Below are positions 42,449 through 50,853 of a DNA stretch of 64,000 nt, piece by piece. The notes beneath the pieces were generated by a model. That model was not told where the DNA came from. It saw nothing but the letters and a program-made list of their open reading frames with translations, and made no database searches. This stretch comes from Micromonospora radicis (GTDB taxonomy: Bacteria; Actinomycetota; Actinomycetes; Mycobacteriales; Micromonosporaceae): positions 58,375 through 122,374 of the forward strand of contig NZ_QXEC01000018.1 of assembly GCF_003583405.1 (NCBI RefSeq), in the 5' to 3' direction. Position 1 is the stretch's first letter; each line of letters opens with the position of its first letter. Position numbers and translations under genes: made by a program.

Positions 42449-42730
42449 TCACTGCTTCTCGGTGAAGCCGAACTGCACGATCCCCTCGTCGTCGACGCTG
42501 GCGTCGACGGAGGCGTCGCCGAGCAGGTCGGCGGCGTCGGAGTCGAGGAAGATCCGGGCACCCTGGCTGTCGATCACCTGGTCTCCCTCGACCGGCGCGG
42601 GCACCAGTTCGACGGTGAGCGAGCCGGCCTGGGTGTCCGCGGCGATACGTACGCCGCCGCCCTCGGTCACGTCCTGCTGGGCGGCGAGGTCACGGATCAC
42701 CAGAACGGCGTTGTCGGTCATCGTGAGCAT
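42449..42730 (-). CDS. HesB/IscA-like protein without cysteines
   Basis: A 93-residue protein with the HesB fold: VLVIRDLAAQQDVTEGGGVRI, LTVELVPAPVEGDQVI and ARIFLDSDAADLLGDASVD followed by a final strand VQFGFTE. IscA proteins use three cysteines to carry Fe-S clusters; this one has none, so it cannot bind a cluster the usual way. Cysteine-less versions are common in actinobacteria and their role is not known. ATG 42728-42730 has GAGGAG six bases upstream; a second ATG lies three codons in. Confidence 0.85.
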   Translation of the reverse strand: MLTMTDNAVLVIRDLAAQQDVTEGGGVRIAADTQAGSLTVELVPAPVEGDQVIDSQGARIFLDSDAADLLGDASVDASVDDEGIVQFGFTEKQ

Positions 42731-42887
42731 GGCGGACTCCTCGTGGGTCTACATCGGGCTCCGGGTGCGGATCGCGCGGCTCGCGGTCCTGCCGCGGGCC
42801 GGAACTCACCCCGCACACCGCAGTATCGGGGCAGCTCAGAGCCCCTTCACTGCCCACGGTGCCCGCTACCAGGGCATCCGTCAAATA

Positions 42888-42904
42888 GACCACTACCAGT
42901 GGTC
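42888..42904. promoter_or_regulatory. Inverted repeat GACCACT-ACC-AGTGGTC
   Basis: A perfect 7-bp inverted repeat around ACC, 158 bp upstream of the HesB-like gene and beyond the 3' end of the next minus-strand gene. It could be an operator or a terminator of that gene, but its stop is about 100 bp away. The rest of 42731-43000 shows no gene. Confidence 0.4.
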
Positions 42905-43000
42905 CGGCCGGCATGAAGGCCCGCCGGACGGGTACTGGAACAGGTTGCCGCACCGGGCCCCATCCCGTCTTCGAACGCCGGGAGGGGCCCTGCCCGACCG

Positions 43001-43315
43001 TCAGGCGGTGGGCCGGGGCGGCAGCGGTGCCGCGGGGTCACCGCGTTCGATCAGGGCGGCGATGTCGGCGGCGTGCAGGCCGCGCAGGGCGAGCACCCGG
43101 GTGCCCCACCGGTGCAACCGGCACGGGTGCGGGCTGGCGTCGTTGCGGCAGATCGTCCCTCCCGACCACCTGCGAGGTGCGTGCACCACGACGGCCCGGA
43201 CGGCGAACTGGGCATCCTCGGCGGTCACGTACGGTGGCAGCGGGATCTCCCGCAACGCCGCTCCGGTCCGCTCGCCGGTCGGCGCGGACGGACGGAGGGT
43301 ACTGCTGCTGTTCAT
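43001..43315 (-). CDS. Small Cys/His protein of an unnamed family (paralogue of 50854-51417)
   Basis: A 104-residue protein. ATG 43313-43315 has GGAGG nine bases upstream. The core reads AQFAVRAVVVHAPRRWSGG, then TICRNDASPHPCRLHRWG and VLALRGLHAADIAALIERGDP. The same core appears in the protein at 50854-51417, with the CRND and PCRLHRWG residues unchanged. Two cysteines and two histidine-containing stretches could bind a metal ion, but that is a guess. I do not recognise the family. It lies upstream of nothing obvious and 103 bp after a deazaflavin-dependent enzyme gene. Confidence 0.7.
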   Translation of the reverse strand: MNSSSTLRPSAPTGERTGAALREIPLPPYVTAEDAQFAVRAVVVHAPRRWSGGTICRNDASPHPCRLHRWGTRVLALRGLHAADIAALIERGDPAAPLPPRPTA

Positions 43316-43418
43316 CGGCCTGGCCTCCACAGAGGACGGTGGGACATGGACAGCAGGACGGTACGAGCCACCGGAGCCGATGCGACGGACAAACTGTCCC
43401 GCCAACGCGAGGACCGCG

Positions 43419-43856
43419 TCAGATCCGGTCCAGCAGCACCACCGGAATGTCCCGCTCCGTCTTGGCCTGATAGTCGTCGTACGCGGGCCAGATGCCGGTC
43501 ATCACGGCCCACAGTCGAGGCTTCTCCTCGGCCGTGGCGGTGCGCGCCCGTACGGTGAACCGCTCGGCGCCGACCTGCACCTGCGCCTGCGGATCGTCCC
43601 GCAGGTTGAGGTACCAGGCAGGGTGCCGCGGGTCACCGCCCTGCGAGGCGACCACCACGTACGCGTCGCCGTCCCGCCCGTAGATCAACGCGGTCCGCCG
43701 CAACGCACCGCTACGCCGGCCACGGGTGGTCAACAGCAGCGTGTAGACGCCCGGCCGCCACTCGTGGCCCTCGGCGCCGTCGGTCTCCAGATAGCGGTGG
43801 ATGTGCTCGGCCACCCAGCCCGTCGGGCTGTCCAGCACCTGATCACCTGCGCCCAT
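43419..43856 (-). CDS. Deazaflavin (F420)-dependent nitroreductase-family protein
   Basis: A 145-residue split-barrel protein of the Ddn group, which uses reduced coenzyme F420. The typical block YTLLLTTRGRRSGALRRTAL with the LxTxGRxSG signature is present, followed by VVVASQGGDPRHPAWYLNL, which shapes the cofactor pocket. Ddn of M. tuberculosis reduces quinones and activates nitroimidazoles; the natural substrate here is unknown. The N-terminal helix HIHRYLETDG is amphipathic, so it may touch the membrane. Confidence 0.92.
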   Translation of the reverse strand: MGAGDQVLDSPTGWVAEHIHRYLETDGAEGHEWRPGVYTLLLTTRGRRSGALRRTALIYGRDGDAYVVVASQGGDPRHPAWYLNLRDDPQAQVQVGAERFTVRARTATAEEKPRLWAVMTGIWPAYDDYQAKTERDIPVVLLDRI

Positions 43857-43931
43857 CGATCCTCCCAGCTGGTGAACTCGTTACCCGCTCCACGCTACTG
43901 CCGGACCCGGCCCCGCACCCGGCATCAGCGC

Positions 43932-44903
43932 TCAGCGGAGCGCCACCGCCTGTAGACCGACGTTGCCGCAGTGCGGGGTGAAGGTCTCCTCCACCGTCCA
44001 GGAGAGCAACAGCCTCGACCCCGCCGGTGCCTGGAACCGGACGGACACCCGAGTGGACTGGCTGGTGTGCCGCTCCTCCAGGCGCACGGTGCGGCCCGGT
44101 CCACCGCCGGCCAGCCGCACGTCCAGCCGGCCGCGGGCCATCCAGACACCGAGGTAGACGGTGGCGGTACGCGGCCGTCCGTCGGCGACGACCGCCAGGC
44201 TGAAGCCGTTGCCCGTACCGCAGGTGTAGACCCCGTCGGGCGTGTCGTCGGCGGACTCCGCCGGCACGCCGTCACGCCACCGGAACAGCTCCTGGTTGCC
44301 GTCCCAGCCGCCCCGCTCGCCCTTGCCGCCCAGGTCACGGATCTCGGCGGAGCCGTCGCGCTTGCGCACGGTGGTACCGGCGTCGCCGAGCCCCCAGTGC
44401 ACCCAGTCGCGCCGGCCCAGTTCGGTCAGATCCACGATGTCGGGGATGTCCGAACGGCTCACCGTGAGCGTCGTCGGCACTCCCGGGGCGGCCGGCGACC
44501 CCGTGCGGGGGCTGGGACTGGGACTGGGACTTGGGGACCGCTCACGGGGCTGCAACCCGGGCACCGCCGGGGCGGTGGGCAGTGGGCTCGGCAGACTCGG
44601 TCGCCCCACCACCGCCGGCAGTCCGTCGGTGTCCGCCGGCTCTTCGGGGACCGGCTCGGACCACAGGTTCACATAGCCGACCAGCACCAGCAGGCCCGCG
44701 AAGGCGGCGACGGCCTCCATCGCGTACCGGCGCCGTCGGCGGGTGCGCGCCAGCCGGCGGGAGGCGGTCCGCGTACCGTCCTGCACCGGGTGCGACTGCC
44801 GGTCGTGCCCCATCGGGCGGTGCCGGGCGGATCGCCCGTGCCGCGACGCCCGGAGGCGGCGGGACGCCGAGGTGCCGGCGGGTGCGGGGGGTTCCTCGGC
44901 CAC
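43932..44903 (-). CDS. Membrane-anchored protein with jelly-roll-like outer domain
   Basis: A 323-residue protein. The first 60 residues are Arg-rich and cytoplasmic, one helix spans the membrane (about 64-82, VAAFAGLLVLVGYVNLW), a Pro/Ser-rich linker includes an SPSPSPSP run, and the outer domain (about 145-323) starts with DIVDLTELGRRDWVHWGLGD. The last pattern, L(T)xxGxxDWxHWG, recurs in bacterial proteins of unknown function with a carbohydrate-binding-like beta sandwich. Two cysteines (YTCGTGNG and HCGNVG) may be linked. The GTG start at 44901-44903 has GGAGGG close by. It is divergent from the serine hydrolase gene. Confidence 0.75.
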   Translation of the reverse strand: MAEEPPAPAGTSASRRLRASRHGRSARHRPMGHDRQSHPVQDGTRTASRRLARTRRRRRYAMEAVAAFAGLLVLVGYVNLWSEPVPEEPADTDGLPAVVGRPSLPSPLPTAPAVPGLQPRERSPSPSPSPSPRTGSPAAPGVPTTLTVSRSDIPDIVDLTELGRRDWVHWGLGDAGTTVRKRDGSAEIRDLGGKGERGGWDGNQELFRWRDGVPAESADDTPDGVYTCGTGNGFSLAVVADGRPRTATVYLGVWMARGRLDVRLAGGGPGRTVRLEERHTSQSTRVSVRFQAPAGSRLLLSWTVEETFTPHCGNVGLQAVALR

Positions 44904-45012
44904 CGACCCTCCACTTTCTGCCGGACCGGCTCACCGGCAACCACTCGACTTGCAGTTGCGCCGCCGCGCCTTCCCGACGCGGGTACCGCCCGGTAGTTTC
45001 GGTCGGGTGAGT

Positions 45013-46239
45013 ATGGCACGCACAATCGACCCGGCACAGGTCGGCTTCGACCCGATCCGGTTGGCCCGGATAGACGAACACTTCGCCCGCTACGTCGACG
45101 ACGGCCGGTTGCCCGGCTGGCAGGTGGTGGTCACCCGCCGCGGCGAGGTCGCGCACTGCTCGACGTACGGGCTGCGGGACCGGGAGGCCGGTGCGGCGGT
45201 GCAGGCCGACACCCTCTGGCGGATCTACTCGATGACCAAGCCGATCACGTCGGTGGCCGCGATGATCCTCTGGGAGGAGGGTCGATTCGAGCTGACCGAC
45301 GACATCGGCCGCTGGCTGCCCGAGTTCGCCGACATGCGGGTCTACTCGAAGGGGTCGACGCTCAAGCCGTACACCGTGCCGGCGATCGAGCCGATCCGGA
45401 TCTGGCACCTGCTCACCCACACCGCCGGGCTGACGTACGGCTTCATCCAGACCTCGGTGGTCGACGGGCTGTACCGGGCCGCCGGCTACGACCTGCACCC
45501 GCCGGTCGGCGTCGACCTGGCCGAGGCCTGTCGGGTCTTCGGCGAGCTGCCGTTGTTGTTCCAGCCCGGCACCGCGTGGGGATACTCGGTCGCCACCGAC
45601 GTCCTCGGCCGGCTGATCGAGGTGGTCTCCGGGCAGAGCCTGGACTCCTTCCTCACCGAGCGGATCCTACGACCGCTGGGCATGGAGGACACCCGCTGGT
45701 ACGTCGACGGCGTCGACAGCGCCCGCCTCGCCGCGCTGTACGCGGCCGACCCGGCGAGCGGCCGGGCGGTCCGGCACGACGGGCTCGGCGCGCTGGCGTA
45801 CGAGAAGCCGACGTTGCTCTCCGGCGGCGGCGGGCTGATCTCGTCGGCCGTCGACTACCACCGGTTCACCCAGCTGCTGCTGCGCGGCGGCGAGCTGGAC
45901 GGGGTACGCCTGCTCGGCCCCCGCACGGTGCGTTTCATGACCCGCAACCACCTGCCCGGCGGGCAGGATCTGGGCACCCTGTCCACCGGCGGGTTCACCG
46001 AGACGACCCAGGACGGAGTCGGTTTCGGCCTCGGCTTCGCGGTGGTGGACAACCCGATTCCCAGCCGGCTGCCGAGCAGTGTCGGCGAGTACTACTGGGG
46101 TGGGGTGGCCAGCACCGCCTTCTGGGTCGACCCGGTGGAGCAGATCACCGCGATGTTCTTCACCCAGCTGATGCCGTCGAGCACCTGGCCGATCCGGCCG
46201 CAGCTGCGGCAGCTGGTCTACTCCGCGCTGGTCGACTGA
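45013..46239 (+). CDS. Serine hydrolase of the beta-lactamase (class C/EstB) family
   Basis: A 408-residue serine hydrolase. The SxxK motif is SMTK at about 73-76, the Tyr motif is YSVATDVLG (YxN is replaced by YSV, as in many family VIII esterases), and LLTHTAGLTYG lies between. No signal peptide is visible, so it is probably intracellular and acts on esters or small peptides, not on beta-lactams. I chose ATG 45013; a GTG two codons upstream is possible. It is divergent from the jelly-roll membrane protein gene and 73 bp upstream of an oxidoreductase gene. Confidence 0.88.
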   Translation: MARTIDPAQVGFDPIRLARIDEHFARYVDDGRLPGWQVVVTRRGEVAHCSTYGLRDREAGAAVQADTLWRIYSMTKPITSVAAMILWEEGRFELTDDIGRWLPEFADMRVYSKGSTLKPYTVPAIEPIRIWHLLTHTAGLTYGFIQTSVVDGLYRAAGYDLHPPVGVDLAEACRVFGELPLLFQPGTAWGYSVATDVLGRLIEVVSGQSLDSFLTERILRPLGMEDTRWYVDGVDSARLAALYAADPASGRAVRHDGLGALAYEKPTLLSGGGGLISSAVDYHRFTQLLLRGGELDGVRLLGPRTVRFMTRNHLPGGQDLGTLSTGGFTETTQDGVGFGLGFAVVDNPIPSRLPSSVGEYYWGGVASTAFWVDPVEQITAMFFTQLMPSSTWPIRPQLRQLVYSALVD

Positions 46240-46312
46240 CGGCGCGGTGCCGCCGGGCACCGGGATCGGCGTTCCGCCGACGACGGCCCGCGTCGGTCCA
46301 TAGCCTGGGACC

Positions 46313-46954
46313 GTGAGCGACATCGTCGTGTTCGGGGCGGGTGGCACCGCCGGCTCGCGGATCGCCGTCGAGGCGTTCGACCGGGGACACCGGGTCGTCG
46401 CCGCGGTCCGCCGGCCGGAGGCCATCTCGTACCTGCCGGCCGGGATCCGGGTGGTCACCGGGGACGCCACCAGCGAGCGCAGTGTCCGGGAGTTGGCGCC
46501 GCAGGCGGACGCGCTGGTGGTCGCGATCGGCGGCGGCGACCACACGCTCTGGCCGGACGCGGCACGCTGCCTGCTCGACGCCCTGCGCGGGATGCCGGCC
46601 GCGCCCCGGGTCATCCACGTGGGCGGCGGAGCCACCCTGTTGACCCCGGCCGGGAGCCGGTTGCTGGACGAGCCCGACTTTCCCGAGGAGTACCGGGACG
46701 CCGCGTTGGGTCAGGCGGCGGCGTTGGAGCTGTACCGCTCCTCGGCCGACGGGGTGAGCTGGACGTACGTTTCCCCACCCCCGCTGGAGTTCCATCCGGG
46801 TGAACGTACCGGGCGATATCGCACCGGAACCGATCAGCCGGTGACCGACATCGATGGCCGTTCCGTGCTCAGTTACGAGGATCTGGCCGTCGCCGTCGTC
46901 GACGAGATCGAGAATCCACAATTCCGGAATATGCGCTTCACTGTCGCCTACTGA
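46313..46954 (+). CDS. NAD(P)-binding oxidoreductase, NmrA/atypical SDR type
   Basis: A 213-residue Rossmann-fold protein. The nucleotide loop is VVFGAGGTAGSRIAVEA (GxGGxxG) followed by the Arg-rich AAVRRPEAIS, which favours NADP. It has no complete YxxxK; such atypical SDRs may act as regulators or isomerases. GTG 46313 is the start. Codon use in the last 40 residues is more A/T rich (for example GATATCGC and ATTCCGGAATATGCGC), a mild local change. Same-strand neighbour of the serine hydrolase. Confidence 0.85.
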   Translation: MSDIVVFGAGGTAGSRIAVEAFDRGHRVVAAVRRPEAISYLPAGIRVVTGDATSERSVRELAPQADALVVAIGGGDHTLWPDAARCLLDALRGMPAAPRVIHVGGGATLLTPAGSRLLDEPDFPEEYRDAALGQAAALELYRSSADGVSWTYVSPPPLEFHPGERTGRYRTGTDQPVTDIDGRSVLSYEDLAVAVVDEIENPQFRNMRFTVAY

Positions 46955-47062
46955 TCCTCTGATCTTGAGAAACGGCAGCTCGCGGGATAGATTCGAGCCG
47001 CTGTGACCCGGGTCGCACACCCCCTGCACCCCGGGTCTGACCTCAAATCAGGAGGCGCTGTC

Positions 47063-48508
47063 TTGTCCTCACTCGACGACACCGTGACACCCTCGCACGA
47101 ATCGTCCCCCGCTATCGGATCCAGCTTCCTCAATCGGCGCCGGATGCTGACCGTCGCCCTCGGTGGCGCCGCCGCGACCGTGGCCCTGCCCGCGCCCGCC
47201 TGGGCCACCGACGACGCCCGTCCGGGCGCGCACCGGCCACCGGCGCTCACCCCCGACGACCGGAAGGTCGTCGCCCAGCTGTCGTCCCGGCGCGCGCTGG
47301 AGCACCTGAAGGTCCTCTCCGAGGACATCGGGCCGCGCATCGGCGGCACCGACTCGGAGCGCCGGGCGGCGCACTACATCGCCAGCCAGCTCGACCACTT
47401 CGGCTACGACACCACCCTGCAGCCGTTCCCGGTGGCCGACAAGTTCCTCGCCCAGCTCAGCTCGCCGGTCGGCCTGCCGACCGACCTGAACTGGCAGGTC
47501 GGTGCCAGCGCCCACGCGGCGTTGGACACCAGCGTCACCGCCGACGTGCTCGACGTCGGCCCGGGTGCGGCCGCCAACTTCACCGCCGAGGCCGCCGGCA
47601 AGATCGTGCTGGTGGACTATGTCGCGAACCAGCGCGAGGCGGTGGCCGCGCGGGCGGTGGCCGCGGGCGCGGTCGGCGTCGTCTTCCTCCCGGCCGACCT
47701 GGTGGAGCCCCGCCGGGCGGCGGCGTTCTCCCCCACCCTGCCCGGCTCGGCCAGCTCGCCGCTGCCGATCCCGGTGGTCGGCGTGGCCCAGGCGCAGAAG
47801 CACCGGCTGCGGGATCTGCTGGCGGCCCGTCCGCTCACCCTCACCATCGCCACCACCGCGCACCGCGGGCTGACCTCGCACAACGTGCTGGCCGAGCGGC
47901 CCGGGCGGTCCGGGGCGGACGGTCCGGTGGTCATGGTCAGCGCGCACTACGACTCGGTGATCGGCGCACCGGGCGCCAACGACGACGGTTCCGGCACCGT
48001 GCTCTGCCTGGAGCTGGCCCGGGTGCTGAAGGCGATCCCGATCAACGCCACCGTCCGGTTCGGCCTCTGGGGCTCCGAGGAGCAGGGCCTGATCGGCTCG
48101 CGCTACTACGTACGCGAGCTGCCGCAGGCCGAGCGCGACCGGATCCTCGCCGTCTACCAGAACGACATGGTCGCCACCAGCTGGGATCCGGCTACGCGGT
48201 ACTGGCTGCTCTCCTTCACGGGCCAGAGCAACCGGGCCACCGACGAGGTGACCGGCGCAGCCCGGCGCCTCGGCTACGAGCCGCAGATCTCCCCGGTGAC
48301 CCAACGCGGCGCCAGCGACCACCAGTCGTTCCAGGAGGTCGGCATCGCCAGCGCCAACTTCTCCTGGCGGGGTGAGGAGTCTCCGGCGCTGCTGGAGCCG
48401 CCCTACCACAGCCCCGAGGACACCATCGCCAAGAACATCAGCCTGGAGCGGCTCCAGGTGTCGATGGAACTGATCGGCTGCGCCACGTACGCGACGGCCC
48501 GGTCCTGA
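47063..48508 (+). CDS. Secreted M28-family peptidase with Tat signal
   Basis: A 481-residue zinc peptidase. I chose TTG 47063 because GGAGG stands seven bases upstream; a GTG further up lacks such a site. The signal peptide carries a twin-arginine motif, NRRRMLTVAL, then AATVALPAPAWA, so it should be exported folded. A PA-type insert lies at about 150-260. Metal ligands are seen in AHYDSVIGAPGANDDGSG, WGSEEQGLIGSRYYV, AVYQNDMV and YHSPEDT. It should be an aminopeptidase outside the cell. A terminator follows directly. Confidence 0.92.
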   Translation: MSSLDDTVTPSHESSPAIGSSFLNRRRMLTVALGGAAATVALPAPAWATDDARPGAHRPPALTPDDRKVVAQLSSRRALEHLKVLSEDIGPRIGGTDSERRAAHYIASQLDHFGYDTTLQPFPVADKFLAQLSSPVGLPTDLNWQVGASAHAALDTSVTADVLDVGPGAAANFTAEAAGKIVLVDYVANQREAVAARAVAAGAVGVVFLPADLVEPRRAAAFSPTLPGSASSPLPIPVVGVAQAQKHRLRDLLAARPLTLTIATTAHRGLTSHNVLAERPGRSGADGPVVMVSAHYDSVIGAPGANDDGSGTVLCLELARVLKAIPINATVRFGLWGSEEQGLIGSRYYVRELPQAERDRILAVYQNDMVATSWDPATRYWLLSFTGQSNRATDEVTGAARRLGYEPQISPVTQRGASDHQSFQEVGIASANFSWRGEESPALLEPPYHSPEDTIAKNISLERLQVSMELIGCATYATARS

Positions 48509-48512
48509 CCGC

Positions 48513-48548
48513 TCGGGCGGGGTGCGGCCACCGCCGCACCCCGCCCGA
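48513..48548. terminator. Bidirectional terminator
   Basis: A perfect 15-bp stem (TCGGGCGGGGTGCGG and its complement) with a 6-base loop CCACCG lies between the convergent M28 peptidase and PPOX genes, filling most of the 46-bp gap. Confidence 0.85.
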
Positions 48549-48554
48549 CCGCGT

Positions 48555-49019
48555 TCAGTCGGCCAGCCGGGCCGGGAATCCCCCGGTGGCCACCGGGCCC
48601 CACGAGGTGATGGTGACCCGGATCAGCGACTTGCCCTGCCGGACCATCGCCTGCCGGTACTCGTCCCAGTCCGGATGCTCGCCGGAGATGCTGCGGAAGT
48701 ACTCCACCAGCGGCTCGACCGCGTCGGGCAGGTCCAGCACCTCGGCCGTGCCGTCGATCTGCACCCACGGCCCGTCCCACTCGTAGGAGAGGACGCACGC
48801 CGACACCCGGGCGTCCCGGCGGATGTTGGCGACCTTGGCGCGTTCCGGATAGGTGGAGACGACCAGCCGGCCGGCGGCGTCCACCCCGGCGGTGACCGGC
48901 GAGGACTGCGGACGGCCGTCGGCGCGGGTGGTCATCAGCACCACCCGGTGTCGGGGCCGGAGAAACTCGACGAGGCCGTCCCGGTCGACCCGGGAGTTGC
49001 GTGCGATCGTGCGTGGCAT
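48555..49019 (-). CDS. PPOX-class F420-dependent oxidoreductase
   Basis: A 154-residue flavin/deazaflavin split-barrel protein. VVLMTTRADGRPQSSPV is the phosphate-binding opening of the fold, VVSTYPERAKVANIRRDARV the cofactor cradle, and PWVQIDGTAEVLDL the dimer strand. Members usually use F420 in actinobacteria. ATG 49017-49019 is the start. It lies 25 bp after the DUF6642 gene in the same direction, so the two may be co-transcribed. Substrate unknown. Confidence 0.9.
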   Translation of the reverse strand: MPRTIARNSRVDRDGLVEFLRPRHRVVLMTTRADGRPQSSPVTAGVDAAGRLVVSTYPERAKVANIRRDARVSACVLSYEWDGPWVQIDGTAEVLDLPDAVEPLVEYFRSISGEHPDWDEYRQAMVRQGKSLIRVTITSWGPVATGGFPARLAD

Positions 49020-49044
49020 CGTTCGTTTCTACCAGCCGCACCGC

Positions 49045-49674
49045 TCAGCCGGGGCGGGCTACGGACGGCTGGCTCGGTACCCGGGGACGCACCGGCGGTC
49101 GCCAGGCCCGACCGTTGGCGTAGATGATCCGGAAACCGAGGTACGACGCCAGGGGCGCCCAGTGTGCCGAGCCCATCCGCAACTCGGCGGCGTTGTGCCG
49201 CTGCCCGTTGGCGAGCACGTCGAGCAGGACGGTCTCGAACGCCGCCGACTCGACCCAGTCCACGTCCCGGGTGAAACCGCAGATCAACGCGGCACCGGTG
49301 CGGTCGAGGAAGTCACGCAGCACCGACTCGGAGGCGCGCAGCACCGAGCAGCTGCCGAAGTACAGCCGGCGTCCCTCGCAACGGCCGGCCATCCGCTCGG
49401 CCACCTCGGCGAGTTCGACCGAGTGCCAGTCGGTCAGGCACAGCCGGTTCGGCTCGCCGTGCATGGCGAAGAAGCCCAGCCGGTAGTCGGCGTACTGCTT
49501 GAGCAGCCAGCGGTCGATGAAGTAGAACAACTCGTCGCGGGTGGCGGCGTCCTTGTGGATGAAGCGGGCCCGGCCCAGCCGTTCGAGCAGTTCGAGGGTG
49601 GGCAGCACCGAACCCCGGTCGTTGAGGTCCCGGTGCCACTGGCCCTCGACGCAGAAGATGCCACCGCGCGCCAC
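49045..49674 (-). CDS. DUF6642-type protein with caspase-like His/Cys signature
   Basis: A 209-residue protein. I chose GTG 49672-49674 because GGGGAGG stands five bases upstream and the product then begins with the conserved GIFCVEGQWHRDLNDRGSVL. The middle reads YRLGFFAMHGEPNRLCLTDW and, about 45 residues after the His, GRRLYFGSCSVLRASE. A strand ending in HG followed by a strand ending in GSC is the layout of the caspase/CHAT peptidase fold, whose His and Cys form the catalytic dyad. I recall the family as DUF6642. Peptidase activity is inferred. Neighbours give no substrate. Confidence 0.72.
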   Translation of the reverse strand: MARGGIFCVEGQWHRDLNDRGSVLPTLELLERLGRARFIHKDAATRDELFYFIDRWLLKQYADYRLGFFAMHGEPNRLCLTDWHSVELAEVAERMAGRCEGRRLYFGSCSVLRASESVLRDFLDRTGAALICGFTRDVDWVESAAFETVLLDVLANGQRHNAAELRMGSAHWAPLASYLGFRIIYANGRAWRPPVRPRVPSQPSVARPG

Positions 49675-49976
49675 GCCCGCCTCCCCGTCGTCGACCGCGC
49701 TGACGTTACCGAACCACGAGGGCCGGAGAACATGACCCTCGGTGCCACCGGATGCGACGTTCCGCACCGGCACGGCGCGTTCGGATCGCCTCGGGCGCTG
49801 CTGCCCGTTTGCGGAACGGCACAGACTCCCAGCAGATCCTCAGCTACGCCGGATCGTGAGGACAATTCTCGTTAATCGCCGCCAACCGTCCGGTCGGGTG
49901 CGAGGGTGGATCCACGGGACGCCTCGGTCGAAGTCCCGGATGCCACCCCAATCGCTCTCCTATCGGGAGGACTTCT
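49675..49976. other. Divergent control region of DUF6642 and M15 genes, possible structured leader
   Basis: No gene is supported. The minus-strand promoter of the DUF6642 gene and the plus-strand leader of the M15 peptidase gene share this space. A less GC-rich patch at 49855-49885 (GGACAATTCTCGTTAAT) is a promoter candidate for the peptidase; the following about 95 bases include paired CTCC/GGAG around the start's GGGAGG (49957-49970), which could modulate translation. It does not match a riboswitch I can name. Confidence 0.4.
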
Positions 49977-50765
49977 GTGCGCGTACACACCTTGAAACGG
50001 GCTGTCGTCGCCCTCGCCCTGGCCCTGCCGGGCGCAGCGATCGCCTCGGTGGTCGCCGCGCCGGCGGCCCATGCCGACGCCTGTTACACCTGGAACCGCA
50101 CCCTTTCCCAGGGTCGTTCCGGTAGCGACGTGCGTGAGCTGCAACTACGGGTGGCCGGCTGGGCCGGGAACCGCGACATCGTGGAGCTCGACGGCCAGTA
50201 CGGCCCGAAGACCGCCGCGGCGGTACGCCGGTTCCAGTCGGCGTACGGCATCAGGGCCGACGGGATCGCCGGCCCGCAGACCTTCGCAAAGCTGTACCAG
50301 ATCCAGGACGGCGACTGCACGCCCCGGCACTTCAGCTGGAACGAGATGGACGACGGCTGCGGCCGGGGCGGCTGGACGGGCGGCCCGCTGACGACCGCGC
50401 AGACCCGGCAGAACGCCCTGCGCACCATGTGGAAGCTGGAGGCGCTGCGCAAGGGCCTCGGCGACCAGCCGCTCATCGTCACCAGCGGCTACCGCAGCCG
50501 CACCTGCAACAGCCAGGTCGGGGGCGCCTCGAACAGCCAGCACCTGTACGGCAACGCCGCCGACCTGATCTCCCGGGACAAGTCGCTGTGCGACATCGCC
50601 CGGGCGGCCCGCAACCACGGGTTCAGCGGGATCATCGGCCCCGGCGTGTCGGGGCACAACACCCACGTCCACGTCGACTCGCGTCGGGAGAACAACCGGG
50701 ACGGCAGCCCGAACAACACCTACTGGGCGGCACCGAGTTGCGGGATCCCCGCCGGCTACCGCTGA
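49977..50765 (+). CDS. Secreted zinc D-Ala-D-Ala carboxypeptidase (M15) with peptidoglycan-binding domain
   Basis: A 262-residue cell-wall enzyme. A Sec signal peptide (1-34, ending AAPAAHADA) is followed by a PG_binding_1 domain (about 42-110, SGSDVRELQLRVAGW and GPKTAAAVRRFQSAYGI) and an M15_3 catalytic domain (about 115-262). Zinc ligands are in SNSQHLYGNAADL and HNTHVHVDSRR; VTSGYRSRTCN is the typical substrate loop. It resembles the Streptomyces albus zinc DD-peptidase. GTG 49977 has GGGAGG six bases upstream. It should trim cross-link-free peptides in peptidoglycan. Confidence 0.93.
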   Translation: MRVHTLKRAVVALALALPGAAIASVVAAPAAHADACYTWNRTLSQGRSGSDVRELQLRVAGWAGNRDIVELDGQYGPKTAAAVRRFQSAYGIRADGIAGPQTFAKLYQIQDGDCTPRHFSWNEMDDGCGRGGWTGGPLTTAQTRQNALRTMWKLEALRKGLGDQPLIVTSGYRSRTCNSQVGGASNSQHLYGNAADLISRDKSLCDIARAARNHGFSGIIGPGVSGHNTHVHVDSRRENNRDGSPNNTYWAAPSCGIPAGYR

Positions 50766-50778
50766 CGGCGCAGGTGCG

Positions 50779-50831
50779 CGACGCCGGCCCGGGCGCAGGC
50801 GGGGAACGACCCGCAGCCCGGGCCGGCGTCG
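50779..50831. terminator. Large hairpin between M15 gene and Cys/His paralogue
   Basis: CGACGCCGGCCCGGGC and its exact complement form a 16-bp stem with a 21-base loop that can itself pair. It lies 13 bp past the M15 stop and 22 bp before the end of the converging gene, so it can serve both. Confidence 0.82.
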
Positions 50832-50853
50832 TACCGCCGACGGGCGAGCCCTC

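Noticed and set aside
49880..49976. A cyclic di-AMP (ydaO) riboswitch before the M15 peptidase gene
   Set aside because: Cell-wall hydrolase genes of actinomycetes often carry one, but the conserved ydaO core bases are not visible here and the leader seems too short. A covariance-model search would settle it.
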